Shown here: positions 50,895 to 61,100 of the stretch, in pieces
Layout: the number at the start of each line of letters is the position of its first letter
Numbering within the stretch: the first letter of the stretch is position 1
Assembly: GCA_038496675.1 (NCBI GenBank)
Contig: CM076663.1
Location: 17,455,290 to 17,519,289 of the forward strand
DNA from: Rachycentron canadum
Taxonomy: Eukaryota > Chordata > Actinopteri > Carangiformes > Rachycentridae
Direction of reading: 5' to 3'
Length of the DNA: 64,000 nt
Position numbers and translations under genes: made by a program
Notes under the pieces: generated by a model
Told to the model about the DNA's origin: nothing
The model's database searches: none
Seen by the model: only the letters and a program-made list of their open reading frames with translations

Positions 50895-52490
50895 ATTCAA
50901 AATCAATTCTTTTGATATGAGACATTAATCAATCACATATGGGTGTAATATTCAGGAACTCCAATTTGTGTGTCCTCACACGTGTGTCCACGTTTGCTGA
51001 TTGATGTGAACAAAATCAAAAAACAGATGTACTTCTGCATGTTAAGTGAAATACTTAAATTGTTAGTGTATTGTTATTAATGCAGTCATGCAGTTACATG
51101 TTCAAATTATATAATGCTGCAATTGTGCAAGAGTGGCTTCGTTCAGTCACAATGATTTAGATACGTCACCAAAGTGTGCTTTAAGTTTGAATAAAAACTG
51201 GGGAGATGGGAGCTTTCGAGTAAAGATGAGCTGTGGACACGCATTCCAATGTTCCCAAGTCTTGCGAAATCAATTAGGCTGATTGGCTGCAGTAAAGATT
51301 AATTTGTGACATTGAACAGAGAAGTCTTTTCCTCCCATAACTGAAATGTATATTTCCAACAGCTGATGTAAGTAATGCGTGAAGGAGAAGATGATCAGGT
51401 GGAATGTGCATGATCATCACACTGACATATTTTGCTCTTGGTATGTTGTTGACAAACGGAAGTGAACAACAAATCTAGTCATGGGGCCATGAGGAGACAG
51501 CGTGACACACTATTAGCCCCGGTGCCGATACCACTCCCAGGTCAGATCACCAAAAAATGTGTCCCTGTATCCACAATGAGAGCACAACATTGAACAACAG
51601 ATTAAAACCTTCATTCATCATTGTATGACAAAGGTTCAGCTGCTCCTGCTGGTGGAGACAAACAGACTGAGAAGGGAAGGGTGTACCTGGAGAGAAGGGG
51701 AAACTAAACACAAGAAGATCTCATGTAACATATATTTGAAAATCCACATTTCCTTTCTCTTCCTGTTGAACTTTACACTGCTAAATGTTTTCATTCTGTC
51801 ACCTGTCACGTATCTTGCACTTATTTCTGAGTGACCATGACAGCAATCTCATGACCATGATAAAACAAAGTCTGACTAAGAGCTGAATCAGACTGTAATC
51901 TAAGATGTGCATATGTGTTTTCGTCCTTCTGAAACCAAAAGAGACACAGTCTGAGGAACAGTTAACCAACTAGATTAAAATTAATCTGTGTGTGAGAGTG
52001 TTATCATTTATGACATTTTTAAGACAAAGAATTTGAAAATGATCTGCTTCATGGGCCAGTTTGGATACAGTGAACAGAGTTACTTGCGTTAATAAATCAA
52101 GTCTGAAAACAAATTAATTAATTCCTGTTACAGATGTGTTATGTTGACCTCAATGAGTATTAGTCCTCGGGTTGTAGTAGAAAAATCAAGGTTTTCAATT
52201 GTCAGGGCATACAGTTGCCAATGCTGGAATAATCAACTATTAAATAAAAATACCTAAGTGTGGTTGGTATCTCGGATTTTATCTTGAACTCACACTCAAC
52301 TGTTGTAAGAATAGAAGTAAAATAACACACGTACAGTAACAAACACAGGTGTAAGGTGAGGAAATAATTTCATGGAGGAAAAGAAAGGTTCATCATTTAT
52401 CTTGATGCCTTGTCAATATTGTGTATTATTAATTTTTTTTTCACTCCCTTGTCTAAAAAACACTGAATCCAGTTGAATTGAATTGATTTC
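50895..52490. other. Gene-free 5' flank of marcksl1
   Basis: No gene is seen. The sequence is non-repetitive and AT-moderate. The 51215-51420 stretch carries CATTCCAAT, CAATTAG and GATTAATTTG cores and is a candidate distal element for marcksl1, on position only. Confidence 0.5.
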
Positions 52491-52494
52491 ATTG

Positions 52495-52903
52495 CTGAGG
52501 GTCTCTGGGTGGGCGGGGACAATTAGGGAGTCAGAGGTGATTGGCCGAAAGCGGGTAGACGTGCCCTTAGACGGGGCGTTGATTGGTCGGACCCGGGCAG
52601 GTCCCGCCCACGGGTGGCGCCTTGAACCTGCTGTATGTTGAAGCGTTGCGTTCAACCAGTGTTGAATTTAGAGGGTCTCTGTCTGCCGGGGTGACAAGTC
52701 CGAGCTCAGGAGCAGCCGCCGGGACGTAGCAGCCGTTAGAAGAAGAAGAAGAAAAAAAAAAAAAAACACACACTTTTCGTCCTTTCACCGCTGGATAAGT
52801 CACTCGACCTGGGGTTTGGATTAACTTAACGCCACTCTTTTTTTTAGTTTTTTCTTTTTTGCTTTAAATTTGCTGTAGAAGACACAAGAACTCACCGAAG
52901 ACA
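52495..52903 (+). promoter_or_regulatory. marcksl1: marcksl1 promoter and 5' UTR region
   Basis: Composition changes sharply to GC- and CpG-rich at about 52500. GGGCGGGG, an Sp1-type GC box, lies at 52511-52518. Inverted CCAAT boxes (ATTGG) lie at 52540-52544 and 52582-52586, 42 bases apart. No TATA box is evident. The start of transcription probably lies between 52600 and 52720, but this cannot be fixed from sequence. CpG-rich sequence continues through the first intron. Confidence 0.7.
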
Positions 52904-53621
52904 ATGGGATCCCAGTCATCCAAGGGAGAGGTGGCCGCCGAGGCAAACGCTGCTGCCGCTGATGCTGCAGCTGTCAAGACCAACGGACAGGTAATTACAC
53001 CCAACTGACCCGCCGCTGCCCTCGGCGTCCCCAGTATTCACAGCCAGCGTCAGCACAAATTGGCGAAAGTTGTTTTTCTCACCCGAAAACAACAGCTTTC
53101 TAAACGTAGTCGACGCTGAATTGATTAAACTTGGATGTGAGGATAAGTCAGGTGGGGCTCTCAGCATCGCTGTCTCCTGCTGATGAGCTGCTCACAGAAA
53201 CCCCCCGTGACTTGAAACAACCAGCCCGCGTTGCCGTCATTTAGTTTTGGTTTAAAGTCAGTGTGTGTTTTTCTGTGACCGACTCAACCCCAAAAATCCG
53301 CACAACGTGTTTGATAGTGCCAGGCTTAAAGGGGGAGGGGGGCAGCTCGAGCGCACGTAGGCAGTCTACCACTCCTCCCTTTCTAAAACACAAGCCCGGG
53401 TGTCGTCTGGACGCCTGCTCTACACACAGGGGATTTCCAAAAATCTGATCGAGAGGAGTCACGTTTAGTCATTAATTTGATACTTCAGAACAATATGGAT
53501 CATTATGAATGTAAAGTACCCCCCACACCTAATGAGTGACAGAAAATCTGACTTGATTTAAGATCAAATTGTTTTAATGAGAGCTTTAAATATTACTGAT
53601 TAATTAAAGAGGAAAAAAAAC

Positions 53622-53652
<31 letters not shown>

Positions 53653-54521
53653 AACAACCCATCAATCGAAGTGTTTTCATTCTTACATCGATGAGCTCCA
53701 GCCTGGTCTTTGTTGAGTCGATGTCTGTCTGGTGCCTCGGGCTGTCTGTGAGGAGCTACCGCCGCCTGCCGCCGGATCAGGGAACTGCAAGGCGTCGCCT
53801 CTGAGCCGGCGACGCGGGGTAATTGATGAGCACGACGATGCGCTGAAAAGAAAGAAGAGGAGAAATCCCCAGAATAAGAACAAAATCCGTTCATGTTATG
53901 CGTGTGAATTGATGTTTCTTAACAAAAATGTAGTTATAATGTGACACTTTTGTCTCAACCGTTTTCTAGGAGAATGGACACGTGAAAACCAATGGTGATG
54001 TCTCCACAAAGCCTGATGGAGATGCTGCCGCCACCAATGGCTCGGCCGAGGCAGCCAAGGAGCCTGAAGCCGGCGCAGGAGGCGACGCTATTGAGCCGGC
54101 GCCTGCCGTGGATGGAGAGGCTGCCAAACCCGAGGGCGAGGCTGCAGCTAAGGAGACCCCCAAGAAGAAGAAGAAGAAGTTCTCCCTGAAGAAGCCCTTC
54201 AACTTCAAACTGAATATGAAGAAGAGTAGGAAGAGCGAGGCTGTCAAAGAGGAAGCAGCAGCTGCTGCTGCTGCCCCCGCCGCCACCCCCTCTGAGGAGA
54301 AGCCTGCTGAGAATGGAGATGCCGCTCCTGCAGAGGAGAAGAAGGAGGAGGCAAAGGAGGAGGCTGCCGCTGAGGCCGAGGCCCCTAAGGTAGAGGAGGC
54401 TCCAGCTAAAGAGGAGGCCCCCAAGGAGGAGGCCAAGGAGGCAGCTGCTCCAGCCCCTGAGGCCACAAAACCAACAGAGGAGAGCAGCTCGACCCCCGCT
54501 CCCTCTGAAAAGAAAGAGTGA
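52904..54521 (+). CDS. marcksl1: MARCKS-like protein 1 (two exons)
   Basis: Coding exons are 52904-52990 and 53970-54521 (CAG/GTAATT donor, TCTAG acceptor, phase 0), giving 212 aa. The protein is a membrane-associated actin and calmodulin adaptor. It begins MGSQSSKG, with Gly2 as the N-myristoylation site. The exon junction falls in NGQ/ENGHVK, as in MARCKS-family genes. The conserved linker GDAIEPAP (68-74) precedes KETPKKKKKK and the basic effector domain (residues 94-117, bases 54162-54233). GDAIEPAP and KETPKKKKK favour MARCKSL1 over MARCKS, as does linkage to hdac1. The C-terminal half is Ala/Glu/Pro-rich and disordered. Odd: the effector domain keeps one phosphorylatable serine (Ser101, FSLKK) and lacks the central LSGLSF-type serines. 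The minus-strand open frame across exon 2 is a composition artefact. Teleost a/b co-orthologue status is not resolvable here. Confidence 0.95.
52991..53969 (+). other. marcksl1: marcksl1 intron 1
   Basis: A 979-base GT-AG intron. It remains CpG-rich to about 53450, then has A-rich runs (53612-53650) and a second CpG-rich patch (53740-53850) with no gene of its own. Confidence 0.9.
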
Positions 54522-54587
54522 TTGTATGTTTAGCTCACAATGAACTGGGTGAACTGTTTTTCAAGAGAGAGAAAGAAAAATTTAAGA

Positions 54588-54670
54588 GAATATATATATA
54601 TTTATATATATATGTGTATATGTATACATATGTATATGGATATATGTATATGTAAATATATACACATGTA
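54588..54670. repeat. (TA)n/(TATG)n tract in the 3' UTR
   Basis: Alternating TATA and TATG units about 65 bases after the stop codon, with strong self-complementarity (GTATACATATGTATAT). Confidence 0.85.
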
Positions 54671-54990
54671 TGTGAGAGACTCCTTCGACGTGCCACTTTT
54701 CGTCATGAAAACAAGACGACAGACTAGATTCACTAGATCACTTCCCTGGTTACTGCTCGACATCTGGACCTGGACTGAGTTTGAGGCTGTGGGTTGGTCG
54801 CTATGTGGAAAATGGATTTTGGTGGCTAGAACGCGAGCTAACGATACCATGAAGTATAGACGGATGAAGGATGGATGGAGAGGGATGGAGCATCTTTTCC
54901 CTGAAAATCTACGAGTGAAGATGTCCCCTTGCTGAAGAAATGAAGCTAGATGAGATACTAGGACACCACCACCACTTGAAATGACTGTTA

Positions 54991-54996
54991 AATAAA
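54991..54996 (+). terminator. marcksl1: Proximal poly(A) signal of marcksl1
   Basis: AATAAA followed by an A-rich genomic run. It is possibly used as an early polyadenylation site, giving a UTR of about 0.5 kb. Confidence 0.5.
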
Positions 54997-55363
54997 GAAG
55001 AAAAAAAAAAAACGAAATCAGAAAATTAAGAGACTTGCCAACTTTTTACATTCCTATATTTTAACCCAAATTTGAAGTATTTTGTGGTGTATTATAGAGA
55101 ACCATCTTAAAGATTCAGAGAAGCTATGTCTTGTTTGTTTAAAGAAAAAAAATAGACAGTTTTGATTTTTACCTTACTATGAAAAAAGAACACTTAAGCT
55201 TGCTATGTTCACTGTTGCGGTTTGATATGAAGCAGAGTTGTTTATCTGTCGTGTGTGAGCCTGAATCTGCTTTGTCTCTGTAAATACATTGGATTGATTT
55301 CTGTTCTTTATTTTGCTAATGTTGACAGATGTTCCTGGTTTTATTGTAAAGTTGATAATGGTA

Positions 55364-55369
55364 AATAAA
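55364..55369 (+). terminator. marcksl1: Distal poly(A) signal of marcksl1
   Basis: AATAAATGTTGG with TGTGTCTTT about 30 bases on, the usual layout of cleavage and downstream elements. It would give a UTR of about 0.87 kb. Confidence 0.65.
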
Positions 55370-55384
55370 TGTTGGTTACCTGCC

Positions 55385-57940
55385 GGCTTATGTGTCTTTA
55401 CGGTTATTTGCATCATGTATTACATTTGTTACTACAAAGTAGCGTACCTTAATGAAAAGATATGGAGACTGCCTGTCATATTAAAAGGTTTAATAGCACT
55501 TTAGGATCAATTAAAAGCCACCAGCAGAGGTCTAGTAGCAGCACAGTAAGGATGAGGGATACAGAATGTAAATTCATCTAATTCCAACAGGTGACACTGA
55601 AGAAGCAGCTTAAAGGCTAATGCTCAATTGACTTTGAGATCGCACATTGTTTTTGTGTCTGAACAAGGCAAATGAAAGTACAAAGAAAAGATCTTAAACT
55701 GCAGTATATTAGACTATACCCTCCATATTTCAGCTCAAGACTGAGTTGAAACTGCACTATGTAACATTTTAAAGGTATAATGACACATTTTTTTATACTA
55801 TAAATCAAACATTGAACACATCTAAACTACACCCCCTTCTCAGTTTAATACATTCTGGTCCGGTATGGCCAGTATTATAATTTGCCTTGAGTCAGTTCTA
55901 GCTAGATTTTCCTCTGTCAATGGCATTATTGAGATCAGTTTTGTCCTTATGCTACTGTTAGGCCACCTTTTACTGATTGTCTGTTTTTATGTTCTTTAAT
56001 TTGCCATTTTCATGTCATTTTAATGCGTTTTTTCCCCAAGAGCTGGGACATCAGCAAATAATTTAACCCCATGTGGTTAAAATACAGGGTAAGAAATTGG
56101 CTGAATAGGCCAAACAACATCAACAAAATTTTTATTAATCTCATTCATGTGATTATTGGTCATTATTGGATAGGCTCTCCCTCCAGTCAAGTGTAAAGAA
56201 AAAAAAACACAAAAAAGGTAATAATTTAACAAAAACGATGTATCATTCACAATAAAAGCAAAAGCTCATAGCTTTAGGCATTAAATTTATTACACGTGGC
56301 ACTCCGTCGACATGTCACATTGGTCATAATCTGTGACTTTCTATTAAACAGGAAACACCCACATGCTCCAAGCTGATTGGTTTGGAGATAATTGAACACA
56401 CCAACACTACAATAATAGCTCCAATGACCCCTGGCCCTCTATTAGACTTGTGGCCCTGATATCAGCATCATTACACTGATCTCCCAGACCCCTCCTCCTT
56501 CACATGTATAGTATTCCTTCCATTTGAAGGCGATGCAGCCTCCTGAACATGGCTAACTGCACACAGCGGTCCTGCTCTCAGGGAACTGACCTAGTTCACA
56601 TGGTGATATGATGAATTGAGATCTGAGCTACATTTGGACCCAGCCTTCAAACAATTATGAATTATTTAAACAAAGCCAGAGCTCCCAGTTCATACATCCC
56701 TTTCCCTCTTGTAGCAGATGCATTTGTTAACCTTTAATGATATATTTTTTTCCAGTAATGGTCTTTAAACTGCAGGCAAAATCATCACAAGGCAAAGCGA
56801 ATTTGTGTAAATCTTTCATTAAACCTTGCACCATGCACAAGAAAGTAGGCGCAGTGAGATGTAAATTATTCACGGCTGCTCCACAAGGAGAGTGTTTATT
56901 GTTTATTCTCTACGTCACTGTTTTGTTTGCACTGCATACTATACATGGGATCCTGTGACTGATCCCTTCAGAGGCACTGCATTTCTCATTTAGCAGTGTC
57001 AAGGGTCTGCAGAGTTGGAAGTTGCAGTCAAACACAGGTGATCTTACACTGTCTCCCAGTGGTCATCGCGTGCAGTGCCACAAAGCGGATCACCCATTGT
57101 CTGGTTTTCTCATCTGCTCTAAGACTGGATTGATTGTGAAGCCTGCATCAGTATGACCAGTATAACTGTTCGCTACATTGTAAAGAAGAACAATGAGCAC
57201 ATTTGGGAAAAACATATACGTTACATTTCATGCAATTTCATGTTATGAAAAGTGCTGAAAGTGGCCAGGACATGTATTATTTGCAGCATTTGAATCCATG
57301 GCCATTGTTAGTGCCTCCTTAACATCCCTTTCTTTTTTCTGTTGATCAGTGAGAACTGTCAAACTGTCAAATACACTAAATGTAGGAAAAAAAAAAAAAA
57401 AATACAGAAATAAAAGGCCCTGCTCTGGCCAGCTAACATTTTAAACTAATGTCATGTTAACACACACTGCATTGGGCGTATGCATATGAAATTAGGTATG
57501 TTAACGTCTTCACACGCCTAGATCCAGGCTTACACCTGTGTACATTTGAATATACATGGAAATAAATGATGAAGCCTTTTTATATACCTCATATACATGT
57601 TTTTATGACAAAATATTTGCTTTAGGACTAATGGAAAACAGCAATATGTAATATTCTAATTGATGATCGCATTAAGAAAATATTTTAAAATAGTAACTAA
57701 TAGTGTAATACTGGTGTTACTGGTTTGGGCCCAGTGGAATATTTCCCTTGAGCATAAAAAGGGACAGATGACCTCCTTGTACAGGACAAGACAAAAGAAG
57801 TTGCTCATGGAGGTCATTCACCGATTAATATAATTAATTGAATTATTAGCTGTTGCTGGACATTACAAGACACCAAGAGCTCCCCAACTCGCGTCCACAT
57901 CACTGAATAAAACACAACACACTCGCGCTCTTTAGACAAT
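55385..57940. other. Intergenic region between marcksl1 and hdac1
   Basis: About 2.6 kb with no gene. It contains A-runs (57388-57402) and a non-repetitive stretch at 56380-56500 (GCTGATTGGTTTGGAGATAA and CTGATATCAGCATCATTACA) that could be regulatory. Confidence 0.6.
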
Positions 57941-57944
57941 AAGT

Positions 57945-58119
57945 TACAGTCTAGACACTGTCTAGCTGCGGCCGCAGTCTCGGCGGTACTCGGTTTGTAA
58001 AACCGGCGCCTCCCAGTCGGGCGGTTGAGCATCTGCGATTGGTTGACGAGAACTCAGCGCGAGCTCCCAGTGCAACAGAGGAACCGGTGGGCACGAATCA
58101 GTGGGGTAATTGGTGTAAA
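57945..58119 (+). promoter_or_regulatory. hdac1: hdac1 promoter and 5' UTR region
   Basis: A CpG-rich block beginning near a NotI-type GCGGCCGC (57967-57974). An inverted CCAAT box (GATTGG, ATTGG at 58038-58042) lies about 80 bases before the start codon. No TATA box is evident, which fits a housekeeping promoter. The start codon context AAAATGG (58117-58123) is strong (A at -3, G at +4). CpG-rich sequence extends into the first intron. Confidence 0.7.
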
Positions 58120-61100
58120 ATGGCGCTGTCTCAAGGAACAAAGAAAAAAGTTTGCTATTACTATGACGGTAAATATCCAACTATGTGCATCTCGGCTCCT
58201 CCAATGACTGAAGCGGCCTCGAGGGCGCGAAAATGTTCAGGAAATTTTACACGTAATTTTATTTTTTAAAGTGTGCCGTGCGGCCGAAGCTAGCTAGCCG
58301 GTACAGCGAGCTAACGTTAGCTTCCTCGGTTGGCTAAATATTTTAGCTACATGGTATGGTTAGCTAGCAGTTAGCTTAAAAGTGCACGCCGTATATCAGC
58401 CGGTGCTCATCTCACCTCCACGACATCCACTGACCGGAGCAGTTTCCTTCATTTATTCCAGCATTTTATTGGATTGTTAGTTGTGCATACGAGCTAATTG
58501 GACTGATCTTGGCATCATGAAGGGGCCATCAAGCTATCCGCCGCCGGTCGCATCACTGTTCCCCCAACTTGCTAACAACTTCCTAGAAGTGGGGGCCGAT
58601 GCACCGGTTGCTAGTTTGATTATTTAGCGAAAACTTTTCCTGCAAATAATTATTTGCGATTAAATGCCGCCAAGTCACAATGCCTTTGAAATTTCTGTTA
58701 TGCTGAAAGATTTTTGTAAAATGCCATGTGCGAAGTAGATGCATGGTGGTTAAGCTGGGTCAACGCTTGGCTCCTACCGTTTGTGTTGGTACATGTAAGA
58801 CAGGTGGTATGCGACTAAATTAAAGCTATAGACCATCTTCGGGTGTTTATTTATCAGCTTATGACATTTCACATCTGTATTCACAGTGCACCGTGTAGTG
58901 TAAGACTGGTTATGACAGCTGAGCAGGTTGTTTAAGTTGCACTAAAAACTGCTTGGTGGATTGGATGTACTAATTGAAGACCGTTAGGTAACCAGGGCAT
59001 GTTTTATGAATGGAGTTTGGCATGACACCAAAGGAGTGAGTTTTAAGTTTAATATCGTCATGTAAAATAATTTGTGTGATCTGTTCTGTCCCAGGTGATG
59101 TGGGGAACTACTACTATGGCCAAGGCCATCCCATGAAACCCCACCGGATCCGCATGACGCACAACCTCCTTCTCAACTATGGACTGTACAGGAAAATGGA
59201 GATCTATGTGAGTAAGACCCCTCTGCACAAACCCCAAACACTTTTAGATGCACACGCTTGAAGGTTCACTGTGGCTTTTCAAGCATTAACCACGCACAAT
59301 TGCACTGTATTCTTTAAAGCGAGGGATGCCTCTGTGTGCTGGATTGTGATTAGCTTGTTTAAGTCAGTCATGAGCTAATATAATAAAATAATAATCAGAT
59401 ATGCAGGTATAGATATACAGACAACAATGTCACTTTAACTGCAGGGAAACCCTTATAGCAAAAACTTAAGTATTAAATGCTAGATAAATAGAAGAAATTT
59501 GTTAAAACAGATGTTATAACAGTCTTTATTTGTAACTGTCTGTTTAAGTAGTTAGTAATATTAGCCACACTAACAGAGGCTCATGCATTTGGAGCTCTTT
59601 TTTTGCAGAACGTGCATTCAAAAGTGTGTATTTTGACACTTATGACTGAAATAATTGCTGACAGTCAGTTGTCTTAATATTTCACTGAATAATCCAGGTA
59701 TTAAAAAATGACACTTAACATTTCAAAGTAAAACATAATGCTGTGAGAGGTACTGATCTATACTATACATACTCCCAGTTCAGAGGAGCATGGGCACAGA
59801 AACTTAGCTGTGCTGCTGTGGACAAGTCCATCTATAAAAATGCATTTTAACCACTTTAAAAATACCCCCAAGACCAGCTTATGTCTGTTGAAGTAGAATA
59901 TTATAGTATATTTAGAATATTTTCACTGCTTTATCACACAACCCTTTCCATTGGAACTACAGTTTGTGAGTTACTCTACTGATCAGTTGTTTGAGTCAGA
60001 CAGAGCTAGGCATAGGAATACAGTACTTCAACAGTTGAAAAAAAATGTAATTCCTGCTGTTATGTAAAGCCCTTTGAGACAAACTGTTTGTAAAAATGGG
60101 CTATACAAATAAAATTGCCTTGCCTTGCCTTGCCTTGCCTGTTTCATAGAGAATGAAATATTCAAAATAAAGCGTACTCTTCAACTGATATTAGCTTTTT
60201 TCTGAGCATGGTTTAAAAGTGGTTAAAACACAGTTTTATGGATGGTCCTGTGTTCTTCCTCTTGCGTCAATAAATTTGCAGCACACTGATACAAATCTAC
60301 TGCACGTGATACACTAACTATAGATATGTACCTCACACGACCACAACAAATGACCAGAACTTTTACATAGGCAGATGGAATAAATATAATATAATAACTA
60401 ACCAACATATGTAAATTGTGTTTTTAGTGTTGCATTATTGACAAAATTGAGAGGTGACAACCCTCGCTTTGTTCTTTATAACCTTTGGTTCTGTTTTCAG
60501 AGACCACATAAAGCCAGTGGTGAAGAGATGACAAAATACCACAGTGACGACTACATTAAGTTCCTGAGGTCGATCCGACCTGACAACATGTCTGAGTACA
60601 GCAAACAGATGCAGAGATGTGAGTGTTTGCTTTTCTTCCAACAGACCTTGGAAATATTGCCACTGTCCACCGGTGTTCAATCTGTCTGTCCTCTTCTTTT
60701 TGCTCACAGTCAATGTCGGAGAGGACTGTCCAGTGTTTGATGGTCTGTTTGAGTTTTGCCAGCTCTCAACAGGAGGCTCTGTTGGTATGTAACCACAACC
60801 ACGCTTGTGCTAATCATTCTGACACTGTCTTCAAACAGCAGTGACACACATGACATAATTTACAGGGCTGGATGAGTTGAAGCCTAATAGTGGGATTAGT
60901 TATTTGTGTGACCTCATGATGGAGTCTTAGACTGTTTACATATCACTGTCCAGGGGGTGCTCAGAAATGCAGTAGGGTCCCTTTTTTTTTCACTGCGTTC
61001 ATTTCCTCCTTAAGCTGGAGCAGTGAAGCTGAACAAGCAGCAGACAGATATCGCCATCAACTGGGCCGGCGGACTCCACCATGCCAAGAAGTCCGAGGCC

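Larger units (their letters stand above)
54522..55380 (+). other. marcksl1: marcksl1 3' UTR
   Basis: An AT-rich untranslated region after the TGA. It starts with a TA/TG-repeat tract (54588-54665) that can fold on itself. It contains two Pumilio-type TGTAAATA elements (54651-54658, 55279-55286). Two polyadenylation signals are present, and the distal one is followed by GT-rich sequence. Confidence 0.75.

Noticed and set aside
53966..54466. 166-aa minus-strand open frame over marcksl1 exon 2
   Set aside because: Ala/Ser-rich mirror of the Ala/Glu-rich sense coding sequence. The sense frame has the family motifs.
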